From Diphasiastrum complanatum (taxonomy: Eukaryota > Streptophyta > Lycopodiopsida > Lycopodiales > Lycopodiaceae), in contig CM055095.1 of NCBI GenBank assembly GCA_029204225.1, forward strand, positions 47,566,510 to 47,630,509: a DNA stretch of 64,000 nt, read 5' to 3'. The stretch's first letter is position 1, and the number at the start of each line of letters is the position of its first letter. The position numbers and the translations under genes were made by a program. This document shows, one piece after another, positions 40,204 to 51,473 of the stretch. The notes below the pieces were generated by a model, which worked only from the letters and a program-made list of their open reading frames with translations, was not told where the DNA came from and made no database searches.

Positions 40204-41240
40204 TTGTTGCTAGAGTTTGATTTTTGTATAGTGGTATGCAACGGAAAGCAACATTATATGGTGGATGACATGTCACAAATCAAATCGATGCAGAAGGATC
40301 CTCAACATGATTATGAGTTATCAGATGCCACTTTATTTTATGTGGATGTCGTACTAGATTGGGATGCGGACATAGTAGAGTATTTGATGCATGGCCAACC
40401 TAATCGGTCCCTATCCAAAGTGCAACAATGGAAGCTTGTACTTAAAGCTCAACCTTACAAGCTAATTCTAGCCATTTGTATCAATGAGCTCTTGAGACAA
40501 GTTAGATCATGTCCCTTCTGCCTGAAGCAATGAGAGGATGGCACTTTGCAGTGGATATTACAGTACACAAGATCTTACAAATTGACTGCTGCTGGTGGCC
40601 AATGATACATAAAGATATTGATACCTCCATTCAATGATGCGATGTATAATCGAGGAACTCACTTTGTTAACGAGACCATCAAGTCTTATTAGAAGTGTTC
40701 TTCATGATTCATCACTTCAACATGCCTTACCATCCTAGAGGCAACGAACAAAAGCTAAAACTTCTAATGAAATTATGGGTGGCATTTTGACAAATAGTGG
40801 AAGCAAGCAGATTAGATCGGGAGCACAAGCTCCATATTGCCTTGCAGGCTTTCAGAACTACATACAAAGGTAGCACTGAACAAACATCATTCCAACTAGT
40901 GTATGGCCAAGATGTAGTAATGTCGATGAAATTTCTCGTCCCATCCTTTTGGATTGCTACAGTGCAATGATACAGGATCTCTTCAACTTCGTCATGAAGC
41001 ACTACAGAACTTGTGTGTGAACATGCTTGTTAGTAGTTCATGTTTTGATTGTAGAAATAGCATGTAGCAAGGCTTGGCATGATCGACGTCTTCAAAAGAA
41101 AGATCTCCAACAAGGAGTTTTAGACCTCATGTATAAGACTAAGGTGATGAAAGGGGCAGTGACTTTAGTAGAGAAGTTTGATGAAACACCTTTTGACACT
41201 CTCATCAATGGTAGCCAGTTATGCAAATACTAGTCGCCAC
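40204..41240 (+). pseudogene. Ty3/Gypsy fragment G (RNase H end to integrase)
   Basis: The first piece (40204-40533) reads LLEFDFCIVVCNGKQHYMVD at the end of RNase H, then WDADIVEYLMHGQPNRSLSK and QQWKLVLKAQPYKLI. The integrase core follows in broken frames (a NRGTHF-like DNA near 40640-40665, the PYHPRGNEQ region near 40720-40750). 41027-41233 ends the piece with AWHDRRLQKKDLQQGVLDLM. It is the same lineage as fragment C (7687-8771) on the opposite strand, but its sequence after RLQKKDL follows the ordinary Gypsy course. Confidence 0.8.
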
Positions 41241-43139
41241 CAGCCTTCCTAAACACTTCTTGAAGAGTTCAAGATAGGCTCATTATCAAACAAAGCATCA
41301 TGTCTTATGTAAGTGATGTCTATCTGTGTTGTTCTTGACACAATCCATTGCGAGCAATAAGCATGTTGAGAATTTTCCGCTTTACTAAGAATATAATCCC
41401 AATGAGCACACTAATATATTTAATAATAGTTGTAGAACTAAGAATAAAAAGACTTGGGACAAATCAAAAATGATAAAAAAATCCCAAAGTCAAGTTTGAT
41501 ATGATTCTAAGTTTGGAGAAACTCACATGAATCATGTGAAGACACTGTTCTTAATTTAAAACCATTGAATTTTACATGAAGAGCTTGGATTAGGATCCTT
41601 CAATTTAGAAGTCGCCAACCAAAGACAAGGCCTTCCCCAAGAATAAAATGTCACCAATGTACTCATTTGCCATGTTTAACAGGAGGAGATTATGCTGAAA
41701 TAAATTTAGAATATCCTTGCATTCTACTCTCTCATTTTTTCACATATTTTTGTGCTTTATGTTTTGCTATGTCGTTGCTATCTAATTTACATTGATTATA
41801 TTTGCTAAGCTCAGAGGGGAGGTTGTAAGCCATTTCCACCATCTATTCTTGCTTAAATCGCTTGTGGCTGAAGTAGGAAGTAAAGTGAAGTAGGTGTGGC
41901 TAGTTAGGAAAGCCATAGAACCAAGATAATTCTATAAGGAAAAATACTATTTCCTTGGGAGCAAACTATATGTGTGATAGGTATGCTAAGGTCACTACAA
42001 CAGTGTCCTACAAAGAGCGGCTCAATGATTTTTGCCCTAATTTTGGGTCTCGGCTAGTTTTGTCGGCCTTAGTTGGCCCTTACTAGGAAAAAATCACTAT
42101 TGTAGATTCACTACAACAACACATGTGATTTTCAATGCTTTTTTTGAGCACTCTTTCAAAAATAGAATAAAAAATAGGACATGGGAAAAGTCAGAGCCTT
42201 GAGTGTCAGGTCCATTCACTGACCTTGAAATAAACCTTGTAACTATCAATGGTCTTTTAAGAGGATTATAACGAGGGCCCACAAATTTCAAAATCCCCAA
42301 ATTTACTATAGCTTTATGAGAGTTATAACGAGGTCTGAGACATTTCAAACACCCAAAAATTACTCTACTTTTTTAAGGTATCTTGATATAAGCCTCAAAA
42401 TGTTATAGAAGACAAAATATTTGACTTTGACTCACATTGGTTCCACAACCACTAACCCTAATTTATCCCTATGGTGCACATTAAAATAGGCTATTGTTGT
42501 CACTTATGACGTTGGCCCTTTTGACAACAGTACAATGTGGCCTACCAGCCGCCTGGTTCCTCTCTCTATATTTTGTGCAAGATGTTCAGTGTGTGCTCCA
42601 TATGTCCAGCTATTCTTTATTTGTCCAACTTTTCTTTCACACAAAGTAGCCCCTGCTTAGTATAATTGTTTATTTGTGCATAAATCTCAATGGCGTCTAT
42701 TGCTCATAATAAACCCAAAAGCAAGATACTACCAATAGCTTCTCACAATAAAAGTTCCAAGAACAATTGGATTACAATCACATATTCATGTGGGAGCTAG
42801 GTCATGATGCATCCAAATGCCAAAGGGAATCAAAATGTTTCAAAACGAAAACAAGTGAACTTGGACTATCACTCTTTGGATTTGCTAATTGTTGGAGTTT
42901 ATCTTTATTATGCTTTTTGTGAGAGAGAAAGAGAGAGAGAGAAGAGTAAGATCTATCATTGCTTGAGTAGTGTTAAATACTAGTGTTAATGGATCATAGT
43001 GTTAGATGTAGATCTTGAGCATATGCTTGATCATGAACTATGTTATCGCTCTCATGGGAATGAATCTCTGTGTGACAACATGTCAATCCTCTTCATCTCC
43101 TTTGATGCTTGATGTGCTCGGATCTAGGCTTGAAGGTGG
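41241..43139. other. No gene seen
   Basis: AT-rich. Two CACTACAAC motifs (41993 and 42109) recall CACTA transposon ends but lack a clear inverted partner. A GA-rich run lies near 42922-42943. Confidence 0.45.
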
Positions 43140-43487
43140 TTAGGAAATACCCGCTACATCAATGTAAGTTGCTGTCCTTGCATTTCTCGCATCTATGAGT
43201 ACATATGGTTTTAAAACCTCTAAGGCAAGGATGGATGCACATGACTCTCTTGACAATTGGCCTCCAACAGTAGCTATCAATAGTTTAGATTCAAACAAAG
43301 AGGACAAATCACTAAGGACTCTCAAGACATAGTGGGTCTTAACATATCCTTTTGTTAATTCAACTATAGAGATATGTTTTGACAGGGCTTTGCAGTTGAG
43401 CAATTCTTCATGTCCATGCACTTCAATGTTTTCAGATCTCTTGAAAGGTACCACTTTTTTTTGTATGTATGAAGATGAGAATAGCAT
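43140..43487 (-). CDS. Unrecognised 115-codon ORF
   Basis: A minus frame with ordinary amino-acid composition: VPFKRSENIEVHGHEELLNC, then FESKLLIATVGGQLSRESC and ending DARNARTATYIDVAGIS. It is not low-complexity and not a shadow of a recognised gene. I know no family for it. It could be an exon or remnant of a host gene or transposon. No neighbouring frame continues it with confidence. Confidence 0.25.
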   Translation of the reverse strand: MLFSSSYIQKKVVPFKRSENIEVHGHEELLNCKALSKHISIVELTKGYVKTHYVLRVLSDLSSLFESKLLIATVGGQLSRESCASILALEVLKPYVLIDARNARTATYIDVAGIS

Positions 43488-44019
43488 TTATAAAGACTAC
43501 AACTTGTAACAAAATCCACTAAAATAAAAAAAAATCTAGATAATCATGAACTATTTACCTTAAGAGAAATGCATGTGAGGTCTATGAAGAATTTTAGATC
43601 ATTAAGATCCAAAACATCCCTTTGATCTTTGGTTAGAAAGAAAACAAATCACCAACCTTGCCAATGTAGAAAAATCAACATCTACTCTATAAATGAGATG
43701 CAAACTCTGATAGATCTTGATCAAACGTCAATCAAAATATGAAACGAAGTTGCTTTCCATAAAAAAAATAGTAAGGTACTATATTTCACATGTGTGGATC
43801 CGAATATAGCATTTAATGAGCACTCTACACACAAAATTGCAAGATATCACCAATATAGTGACCAATGGATAGATGACCCAAAGAGAACCATGTATAAGCA
43901 TGAAATGAGATAAGAGATGGAGAAATAATTCACTTCCCATGAGTTACATCCTTATAACAGATACAAATCTAATGTCAAACTTTGGTTTTCTTCCATAATT
44001 AAAAAACCCTACTATTTTT

Positions 44020-44871
44020 GTGACTAGATTTAATGTCTCTACTACTCAAATTAAATCTACCAAAAACTCATGCACTACACTTTCCCACACTTTCCAAAAG
44101 TGTTTATTCACTAGGCCAAGGGGTAGAAGAAGAGACCCACCCTGGCTCAAGGATATTTGCAAGTTTCAGAAGACAAATAATCTTCTGATTTTGAAATCTC
44201 ACATACAGAGGTCCATCAAGCAGGTGACAAGAAGTCTATCTGCAGATGTGAGATGGACGGTAACGGTAATTGAGGAGCTGCACACAACATATGAGGATTT
44301 TCAAGTGAAATTTTTTCTGATACTATTGTTGCAGTTGTCTATGCCAAGAGGGTGATCGTCATGCCCAAGGATTTTAACATTGTTTTCAGGCTTCAAGACA
44401 CATATGACAAGTTTGCTAAATTCTTTAGACCTGCTCCCTCCTCTCCTCCAAAACAAGATTCAGAGAGGAGAAAACGAAAGCAATCTCAACCAATCCGGCT
44501 TGTTATTTGTATACAGAACGGGAGTGTTTCAAAGAAGAGGAGGTCTCTCAACCCTCCATCTAAAGGGAGGGATTTTTCCAAGCCGTCTCCTCTGAATACT
44601 ATTCTTTCTACTAGGCATTCTCCTCCTAAGTCTCCTTCTTCTCCTTCCACTCCATCTTTAACTTCTCCTGCTAAATCTTCCTCTCCTAGACAATCTCCAC
44701 CTCCTAAATCTCCTCCTCCTCTAAACCCGTAAATATTGGTTCCCCTCCTTATGTTGTTGGAAGTGATTTAGATGATTTTGTTAGTGTAAAGGTAGAATCA
44801 ATTTTTAATGACAATTCTTTATGTGGTTTATCAGTGCTACTTCCGTCACCCCCTGCACTTGCCTTTGTAAA
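44020..44871 (+). pseudogene. Divergent histone H3-like fold plus Ser/Pro linker (5' part)
   Basis: From about 44113 the frame reads TRPRGRRRDPPWLKDICKFQ, then KTNNLLILKSHIQRSIKQV and SADVRWTVTVIEELHTTYED. After a 1-base shift in a T run near 44310-44316 it continues FFSDTIVAVVYAKRVIVMPK and DFNIVFRLQD to 44399. By eye this aligns without gaps over 81 residues to the histone fold of H3, with about 24 identities, including the AKRVxxMPKD block before the last helix. Trp in VRWT recalls centromeric H3. A basic Ser/Pro-rich linker follows (RRKRKQ and KKRR clusters, many SPP/PSP). A second 1-base shift near 44725 leads into the frame open up to the insertion site of element H at 44871. The protein would continue in the C48 domain at 49449. 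The upstream start is unclear. Confidence 0.62.
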
Positions 44872-45573
44872 TGTGAAAGTACTGTACTTTAGGACCATAA
44901 ATGGATCTACAAAAGATCCACAAGAGTGATTGGATGCTTGCTTAACAATCTATCAAAAAAACTAGACACAAAAAAATTGATCTAGATTGGCAATTTGACA
45001 AACAACAAGCATTAACAATCAAAAGCATTGATAAACATTGAAATCCGAGCCCACACATGTGTACTACAGGCTGTAGTACGGCCTTCAACCTGAGAAACAA
45101 GTAGAAATTGATTTGGTTTCATTTGGATCACAAAAACTCAATGTACATAGTGAACTAGCTTGAGATTGCCAATGAGCTCCAAAAATTTTCTATCTTCTCA
45201 CTATGGAGAGAGGGAATACATAGCCAATTCGACTTCCTTCTTGAAGTTAGGTGGATTTCCAGCATGTAATAAGGAAGTTAACTCACTCTCCTTGACCTAA
45301 AATAAAACCCTAGTCTATTTCCTAGAGTTATGCTTGGTAGGTAGCTAGTTGGTCAAATTTTCACCTTAAACTTAGGTGTAGGTCCTATAAAGTAGGGATG
45401 ACCACCAAATAGACATGACCAACTCTCTTGACTTGACCTAACCTACATTAGGATGGGTTTCCCATGTGGCATCATGGCCTCACATGTGTGGGACCCACTT
45501 GTGTACACAATTTACACTATTCTACATGGTTTTTGATCAAGCTAGATTTGCCAATTTTTGGCAATTCTTCACA
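44872..45573 (-). repeat. 3' LTR of Copia H
   Basis: Plus-strand ends TGTGAAAGT...TTCTTCACA, 702 bp. Ends are the inverted repeat TGTGAA/TTCACA. It carries a CACACATGTG palindrome at 45052-45061 where its partner has CACACGTGTG. Confidence 0.97.
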
Positions 45574-45782
45574 CTCCTCCTCAAATTTAGCTTGATCTAT
45601 TTACAACTCTCTTGATAGATCAATGAAAGCTTTTAGAAGTGTCTAAAAATTCAGCTACAAAGAAGGAACTTTTGAGACTCCAATAGAGAATGATGTCCAT
45701 GAAGGATCTTTCACCACCTCTTAGAGGATCCCTTACAAGATGTTCCATAAATGTGTCTATATACATGTAGCACACTTCAAAA

Positions 45783-47078
45783 CTAAACATCATGCCAAGC
45801 CATGGATTCCAAGGCATTTTGTGCACTTGAAGATACATCAATTAAAATATTAAGTGCATAAATAATGTTGCCAAAGACAACTTGTCTTGCTTGATCCATA
45901 TGATTGAGCCTAGATGGCTCCATCTTGATACTCAAGGTTCTTCTTGGAGTCCTCGGGTCTTGAGCTTTCTCCTCCACTTGACTTGACTCCAAAACATCAA
46001 TGAATTGAATAATGTGTTGATCCAAAGGTGCTTCTTCAAGTTTACAAATCTTCCACTCTTGAAAGATCACATTTCCACCATTGACAAATTCTTTGGTTGA
46101 AAACAAGTAGATTCTACAATCTCTACTTGAAGAGCAAAACACTACCATTATTCCTATCATTGAAATAGGATAATCTTTGGTCCTTACATTGGAATGATCA
46201 TGCTCAAAGCATGTGGACCCAAAGATTTCCAATACAAATGATGTTTCATCTTTTATGACACTATTCAAACTATTACAAAAATAGTTATCCAATGAAATTG
46301 CTTTATCAACAACAAATGTAGATTTCAAAGCATCCCATTTCATTGTCTTGTCATACAAAGTAATAAACACCATGAATCTTAAAGGTAAGAAACAAGTCAC
46401 CTCATGTCTACTAATACTTTCCAAAAAGTATTCAAAGATAGTAGACTCTCCAATGCTCACCACCCTTGCAAGATGCACACTTGAATGGACAATTTGCATG
46501 CAATTTGATGACTTGGACATTGTCATTAAGGACTCCCTTGGAACTCTCATGCTTTGAGACTGATCCTCAAGATCTTCCTTCTTTTGATGCTCCTCCTCAA
46601 TGCAAGCAAGATCACACTTTGCCAAGATCTCCTCTTGAGTGATCTCCTCCTTTGCCAAGCTCATTCTTTTAAAAGCAACACTAGCTTCCAACTTAAACAA
46701 TCTTCCATGTTTAAATCCCTTTGCAATGCAAACATCATTCTTTAAGATGAAGCAAACACCATGCTTAAAGTGGACATCCAAACCACTTTCTAAGAGTAGA
46801 CCAACACTAAGCATATTCTTGGTGATTGATGGTACATAAAGGACATTTTCTAGATCCATGCATTTTGAGGATTCTAGACACAAAGAGATGGTGCCAACAC
46901 CATCTATCCTACACTCTTCATCATTTGCAGTAAAGACAAACTTTTTAGCATCATTGAAAGAGTGTAAGGTTGAGAAAAAGTCCTTTTCACAAGACATGTG
47001 GGAGCTAGCCCCACTATCGATCCACCAATTGTCTCTTGAATTGCTATTGCTTGTTGGTGAGGATGTAGATGCCATCAA
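45783..47078 (-). pseudogene. Copia H protease fused to a decayed integrase-like region
   Basis: A 431-codon open frame, in phase with gag, lies 14 codons after the gag stop. The protease is complete in outline: WWIDSGASSHMSCEKDFF, KFVFTANDEECRIDGVG, NVLYVPSITKNMLSVG. The frame then stays open through a region that follows integrase order but has lost its catalytic residues: IVHSSVHLA where HSD is expected, then DNYFCNSLNSVIKDETS and LEIFGSTCFEHDHSNVR, IYLFSTKEFVNGGNVIF. The Asp/Glu of the core are gone and the middle is deleted. At 45650-45780 a scrap of the RT-RNase H linker (RDPLRGGERSFMDI) remains in another frame. Confidence 0.8.
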
Positions 47079-47120
47079 GAATACATCTACTTCATCCTCC
47101 TCCTCCTTTGCAAGGTTTCC

Positions 47121-47936
47121 TTATTTGTCCTCCTCCACTTGTGCTCTTAGCCTCTTGTAGCATTCAGATGCATAATGCCCCTTCCTTCCACAAAAGAAGC
47201 ATTTTTGCTTTGACTTGTCCTTTGAGCTTGATGCATCATCCTCTTCTTTGGCCTCCTTTGGATGCTTCTTCTTTCCATTGGTCTTCTTTTTGCCCTTGAA
47301 TGAGAAATTGGCTTTCTCATCACCATCCTGCAACGACAAGGAACTCATCCTAGATTTTGCATGGAGCATCCTACACTCTTCAGCCACTAATACACTATGA
47401 AGTTTTTCTATAGTTGGCAAAGTGTCTTGGATGGCAAAACTTTGGACCAAATTTGCAAAGTCATCTCCTAGACCATTAAGGACAATTTGTACAAGCTCTT
47501 CATCATGAATCTTCTCTCCAATGGAAGCCAACTCCCTATTTAGAGACTTGATTCTGAGTACATAATCCTGTGCACTCTCCTCGCTTCTCCTCATGCTTTG
47601 CAAAATTTGATTTCTAAGCATAAGAACTCTAGAAGTGTTGATAGACTCATAGATTGATTTTAAAGACTCCCAAGCCTCTTTAGCATTAGTACAAGCTGAT
47701 ACTTCTCTCAACAAATCATTGCTCACATTCATCTTCACACAATGAAGTGCAAGCCTAGATCTCTTCTTGTATCTAGCTAACTCCTGTGCACCTAGAGGTT
47801 CATCTTCATCTTCAATCAAGAACTCATAAAGGTCTTGGAGCACCAAGAGTGACTCCATTCTAACCTTCCAAATAGCATAATTTGTAGAATTCAACCTCTC
47901 ACTAGCTTCTAGAAGGTATGCTCCAGCAGATCCCAT
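47121..47936 (-). CDS. Copia H gag
   Basis: This is an intact gag of about 271 codons starting at the ATG at 47936 (MGSAGAYLLEASERLNSTNY). An upstream in-frame extension lacks an ATG. Core motifs are KMNVSNDLLREVSACTNAKE, SLKSIYESINTSRVLMLR and YVLRIKSLNRELASIGEK. A Lys-rich stretch precedes a complete zinc knuckle, CFFCGRKGHYASECYKR. The frame ends in TAA at 47121-47123 and continues in the same frame into protease. It should bind element RNA and assemble particles. Of all the gags in the window, this is the only undamaged one. Confidence 0.88.
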   Translation of the reverse strand: MGSAGAYLLEASERLNSTNYAIWKVRMESLLVLQDLYEFLIEDEDEPLGAQELARYKKRSRLALHCVKMNVSNDLLREVSACTNAKEAWESLKSIYESINTSRVLMLRNQILQSMRRSEESAQDYVLRIKSLNRELASIGEKIHDEELVQIVLNGLGDDFANLVQSFAIQDTLPTIEKLHSVLVAEECRMLHAKSRMSSLSLQDGDEKANFSFKGKKKTNGKKKHPKEAKEEDDASSSKDKSKQKCFFCGRKGHYASECYKRLRAQVEEDK

Positions 47937-47960
47937 CTTACTAGTGACTTCTACAAACAA

Positions 47961-48306
47961 GAAATAGATTTGATTGACTTGAAACTCACAAAGGTCTCAC
48001 ACTTGCAGTGTTTCACTCAAATTTGATTTCTAATCCAACAAATGGACTTATAATCATAGTTCTATCACTCCCTCACAAAGCTGGAATGAAGATAAGATGA
48101 AGTGAAAACTACTTTCAAACAAATCTTGCCAAGAAATGGATTTGATTGTCTCTAGTAACTCACTAAGGTCTCTCTCTTGTAGTTTTTCACTCAAATTAGA
48201 TTTCTAATCCAACAAATGGACTTATAATCTCAGTTCTAGCACTCCCTCACAAAGTTGGAATGAAGATAAGATGATGTGAAATCTACTTACAATCAAATCT
48301 TGCCAA
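47961..48306. repeat. Tandem duplication in the Copia H leader
   Basis: Two adjacent units, 47961-48132 and 48133-48306, share GATTTCTAATCCAACAAATG and CACTCCCTCACAAAG with scattered differences. They lie between primer site and gag. Confidence 0.85.
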
Positions 48307-48741
48307 TTTTGGCTATTTTTGGACAAAAAAATGGCTTAATCTCTTTCTTCCTTCTTGGTGTACTTTCAAGACCTGTTTTTAACCTTAATAGAACTTTAAC
48401 TCAGCCTAGATTAATTAGATTCCATGAAACAAATTCAAATCTAATCAATGGCAAATGATCTTGGTAGATTATCCTAGGATCTCCACCAAAAATTACACGA
48501 ACAGCTCACAAATTGAATTTTTTTGGATCAAATGAATACCATGCATTAAATGCAGGTTCAGAGGTGCCCACACATGTGGACAGTACGGATTTGGACCCCT
48601 ACCAAGTTTGGGATCAAATCTCCTCACCAAAATCAAGATTCTAGCTTGCCCTCTCAATACTAGTTTTTAGCACCAAAACTTGCTAAAAATGGATTTGCAT
48701 TAGAGCAATGGCTTATGCTCTTGTACTTGGATCTGATACCA

Positions 48742-49443
48742 TGTGAAAGTACTGTACTTTAGGACCATAAATGGATCTACAAAAGATCCACAAGAGTGAT
48801 TGGATGCTTGCTTAACAATCTATCAAAAAAACTAGACACAAAAAAATTGATCTAGATTGGCAATTTGACAAACAACAAGCATTAACAATCAAAAGCATTG
48901 ATAAACATTGAAATCCGAGCCCACACGTGTGTACTACAGGCTGTAGTACGGCCTTCAACCTGAGAAACAAGTAGAAATTGATTTGGTTTCATTTGGATCA
49001 CAAAAACTCAATGTACATAGTGAACTAGCTTGAGATTGCCAATGAGCTCCAAAAATTTTCTATCTTCTCACTATGGAGAGAGGGAATACATAGCAAATTC
49101 GACTTCCTTCTTGAAGTTAGGTGGATTTCCAGCATGTAATAAGGAAGTTAACTCACTCTCCTTGACCTAAAATAAAACCCTAGTCTATTTCCTAGAGTTA
49201 TGCTTGGTAGGTAGCTAGTTGGTCAAATTTTCACCTTAAACTTAGGTGTAGGTCCTATAAAGTAGGGATGACCACCAAATAGACATGACCAACTCTCTTG
49301 ACTTGACCTAACCTACATTAGAATGGGTTTCCCATGTGGCATCATGGCCTCACATGTGTGGGACCCACTTGTGTACACAATTTACACTATTCTACATGGT
49401 TTTTGATCAAGCTAGATTTGCCAATTTTTGGCAATTCTTCACA
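48742..49443 (-). repeat. 5' LTR of Copia H
   Basis: 702 bp, 3 substitutions from 44872-45573 and no indels. It abuts the primer site on its left and the GTAAA duplication on its right. CACACGTGTG lies at 48922-48931. Confidence 0.97.
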
Positions 49444-49448
49444 GTAAA

Positions 49449-50566
49449 TAGTTCTCAATATGTACAGTATGACCAATTGTTAAACACGTATCTTAAAGGT
49501 TTAGGTCCTCGATACAGTTTTAAGATGCCGAAGACCAATGCTGGTCTCCCCCTTTCTAGTTTAGATATTGGTGAACTAGAAAGTAGGGATAAAATGCTAG
49601 GGGACAATGTAGGAGGTGGGGCAATTCAGTACTGGATGGAGTTCTTCCAAACTCCATTGTTTATAGATGTTGCATTGTTTCCCCTTCAATTCATGGCAAC
49701 ATTTGATTTCTCTGATTTCAAAAGTTTGCACGATGATATGCTCCAATACGTCAGACTGCGGACTCCAATTCTCGTGCTGCCATACATAACAAAGTAAGTG
49801 TCTATTTTTCAGATTTTATTTTATTTAATTTTTCATATGAATTTTGATTTTGATTTAATTCTCATAAATTTCTTGTTTTCTGATTTCAGTGATCATTGGA
49901 GCTTATATGTGTTGTCCCTGTATGTCAATAATGAGGGTGTCTGTAATCCAGTTTGTTTGAAGATGAACTTTATTACACACACACACATAAATTTGCCAGG
50001 ACCCATCTACAGAGAATTCTGAAACTCTTTCCAGTTAGTAATTGATTGGTTTATTTTCCCAACGTGCGTGCTGATCTGATATTCAATCAAAAAAATTTGA
50101 TATCGGTTCGACGCGCGCTTGTTTTCGTTGTAGATTTTATTCTTACATCCTGCGCGTTGATCCGATATCTCATAATGTTCAAATTTTGATTTTGCAGTCC
50201 TTCCAGCAGGTTGATTTTGTCAGCTGTGGTTGGTATACCGTATGCAATGCCAAACACTTTTTTAATTGGCTTGCATTACAAGATGCACTTCCAAATCTGG
50301 AAGAGGTAATATTTGATTAATTACTTTTAATTGTGTTTTTGTTTTTTTCATATACAAACTCCTATTAACTGATCTTTGATTAATTACATTAAACTATGTT
50401 TTTTCAGTTTAAATGTCCGAAGGTCTCCCCAATGGAGGTAATGCACTTCAGGCAGGAGACCATAGAGCTTGTGATCAAAAATTCATATCCAGTTGCAGTG
50501 GCCGAGTGTTCTCCACCCAAGCTACTTCCAACTGGAGAAATGGATTTAGAAATCATAGATAGTTGA
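49449..50566 (+). pseudogene. Ulp1-like (C48) cysteine protease domain (3' part of the H3-like ORF)
   Basis: Exon 49449-49793 reads SSQYVQYDQLLNTYLKGLGP, then GAIQYWMEFFQTPLF and TPILVLPYIT. A GTAAGT...TTTCAG intron (49794-49889) leads to NDHWSLYVLSLYV, with the catalytic His codon at 49894-49896. This frame stops at 50022. Another exon (50198-50305) carries SFQQVDFVSCGWYTVCNAKH, with the oxyanion Gln and the nucleophile Cys (50225-50227). A GTAATA...TTTCAG intron precedes the last exon (50408-50566), which ends in TGA. His, Gln and Cys in this order are those of SUMO/NEDD8-type C48 peptidases. The Asp usually before the Cys is Ser. The donor between His and Cys exons is unresolved. Frame joins that of the H3-like part across the target duplication. 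Confidence 0.65.
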
Positions 50567-51473
50567 TTCTGTTGAAATATTCGTCTCACTTGATGTGGAT
50601 GAAACACATGTACAGAAAATTTTAATAGAAATATACTTACAGTTTTTATGTGGTTGTTCTTACTTGTTATTTTTCCTCTTATCAATTCAGGTTATGATTC
50701 ATTCATCTTCAATTTCTACTGTTTTTCGAAATGTTTGTTTTTCATTGCCTTGGTCTGCCTTGCCTTTACCATGGTCTTTTTTTGGATAAGTTCAGAATGA
50801 TGATCTGATCGAACCTTTGCCACAACCAATCCAAACATGCGACATTAGTTCACTTAGATTTGTTGCAGCAAAGCTTTGACCAGATCATCATCTGAACATA
50901 TCCAAATATGCCAAGACAAGGACAATATAGACCAAGGCAATGAAGACAAAAAATACAACCGATATATACGAGACTTCAACAAGGGCAAGCGTCGATTGTA
51001 GTAATCACTAGAGTTCAAGTGACTGAAGATCTCCCCCATGGAGATAGTGCATTTCTTGCAAGAGACAATGAATCTTGATATCGAAAACTCATATTATTCA
51101 GTTGCAATTATATTGTGTTTTGCACCATGGAAATGGAGATCATAGAAATGAAAGAGCCTCATAGAAAAAGTGGTTCCTATATTTTCAAAAATGATGTATA
51201 CAAAAAAATGTATTACATAATACAAAATTCCATAGTTCATAATCTATGGATCTTCAATTTTGATGGATGTTCCAATGTCTTTGCATTTTATATGCTCTTC
51301 CTGCCTTACTCTTACCTGCACAAGAGAAATTGTTTTAGTTATATACTTATGAAACTGATTCACTTAGAAATAGAAAAAAAAAAATATTTTTATATGGCAT
51401 AACGTACCTTTACACCATTCAATCGAAATTGATAGTACTGAGACAGATCGAATTGCAACATGTCTAGTACTGA
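50567..51473. other. No gene seen
   Basis: AT-rich DNA between the C48 exons and the minus-strand gene remnant. No supported frame. Confidence 0.5.

Larger units (their letters stand above)
44872..49443 (-). mobile_element. Young non-autonomous Copia element H
   Basis: Two 702-bp LTRs (44872-45573 and 48742-49443) differ at three positions (45057/48927, 45225/49095, 45452/49322). The target duplication GTAAA flanks the element at 44867-44871 and 49444-49448. The primer site at 48729-48741 reads TGGTATCAGATCC on the element strand, one mismatch from the usual tRNA-iMet site. A GAGGAGGAG polypurine tract abuts the left LTR (45574-45582). The interior is only about 3.2 kb: gag and protease are kept, integrase is decayed, and RT/RNase H are almost wholly deleted. 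It must have been moved by proteins from another copy. Confidence 0.97.

Noticed and set aside
44310-44345. A tiny intron explaining the frame change in the H3-like region
   Set aside because: The GT...AG interval would be about 36 bp and would delete conserved histone residues. A missing T in the T run explains it better.
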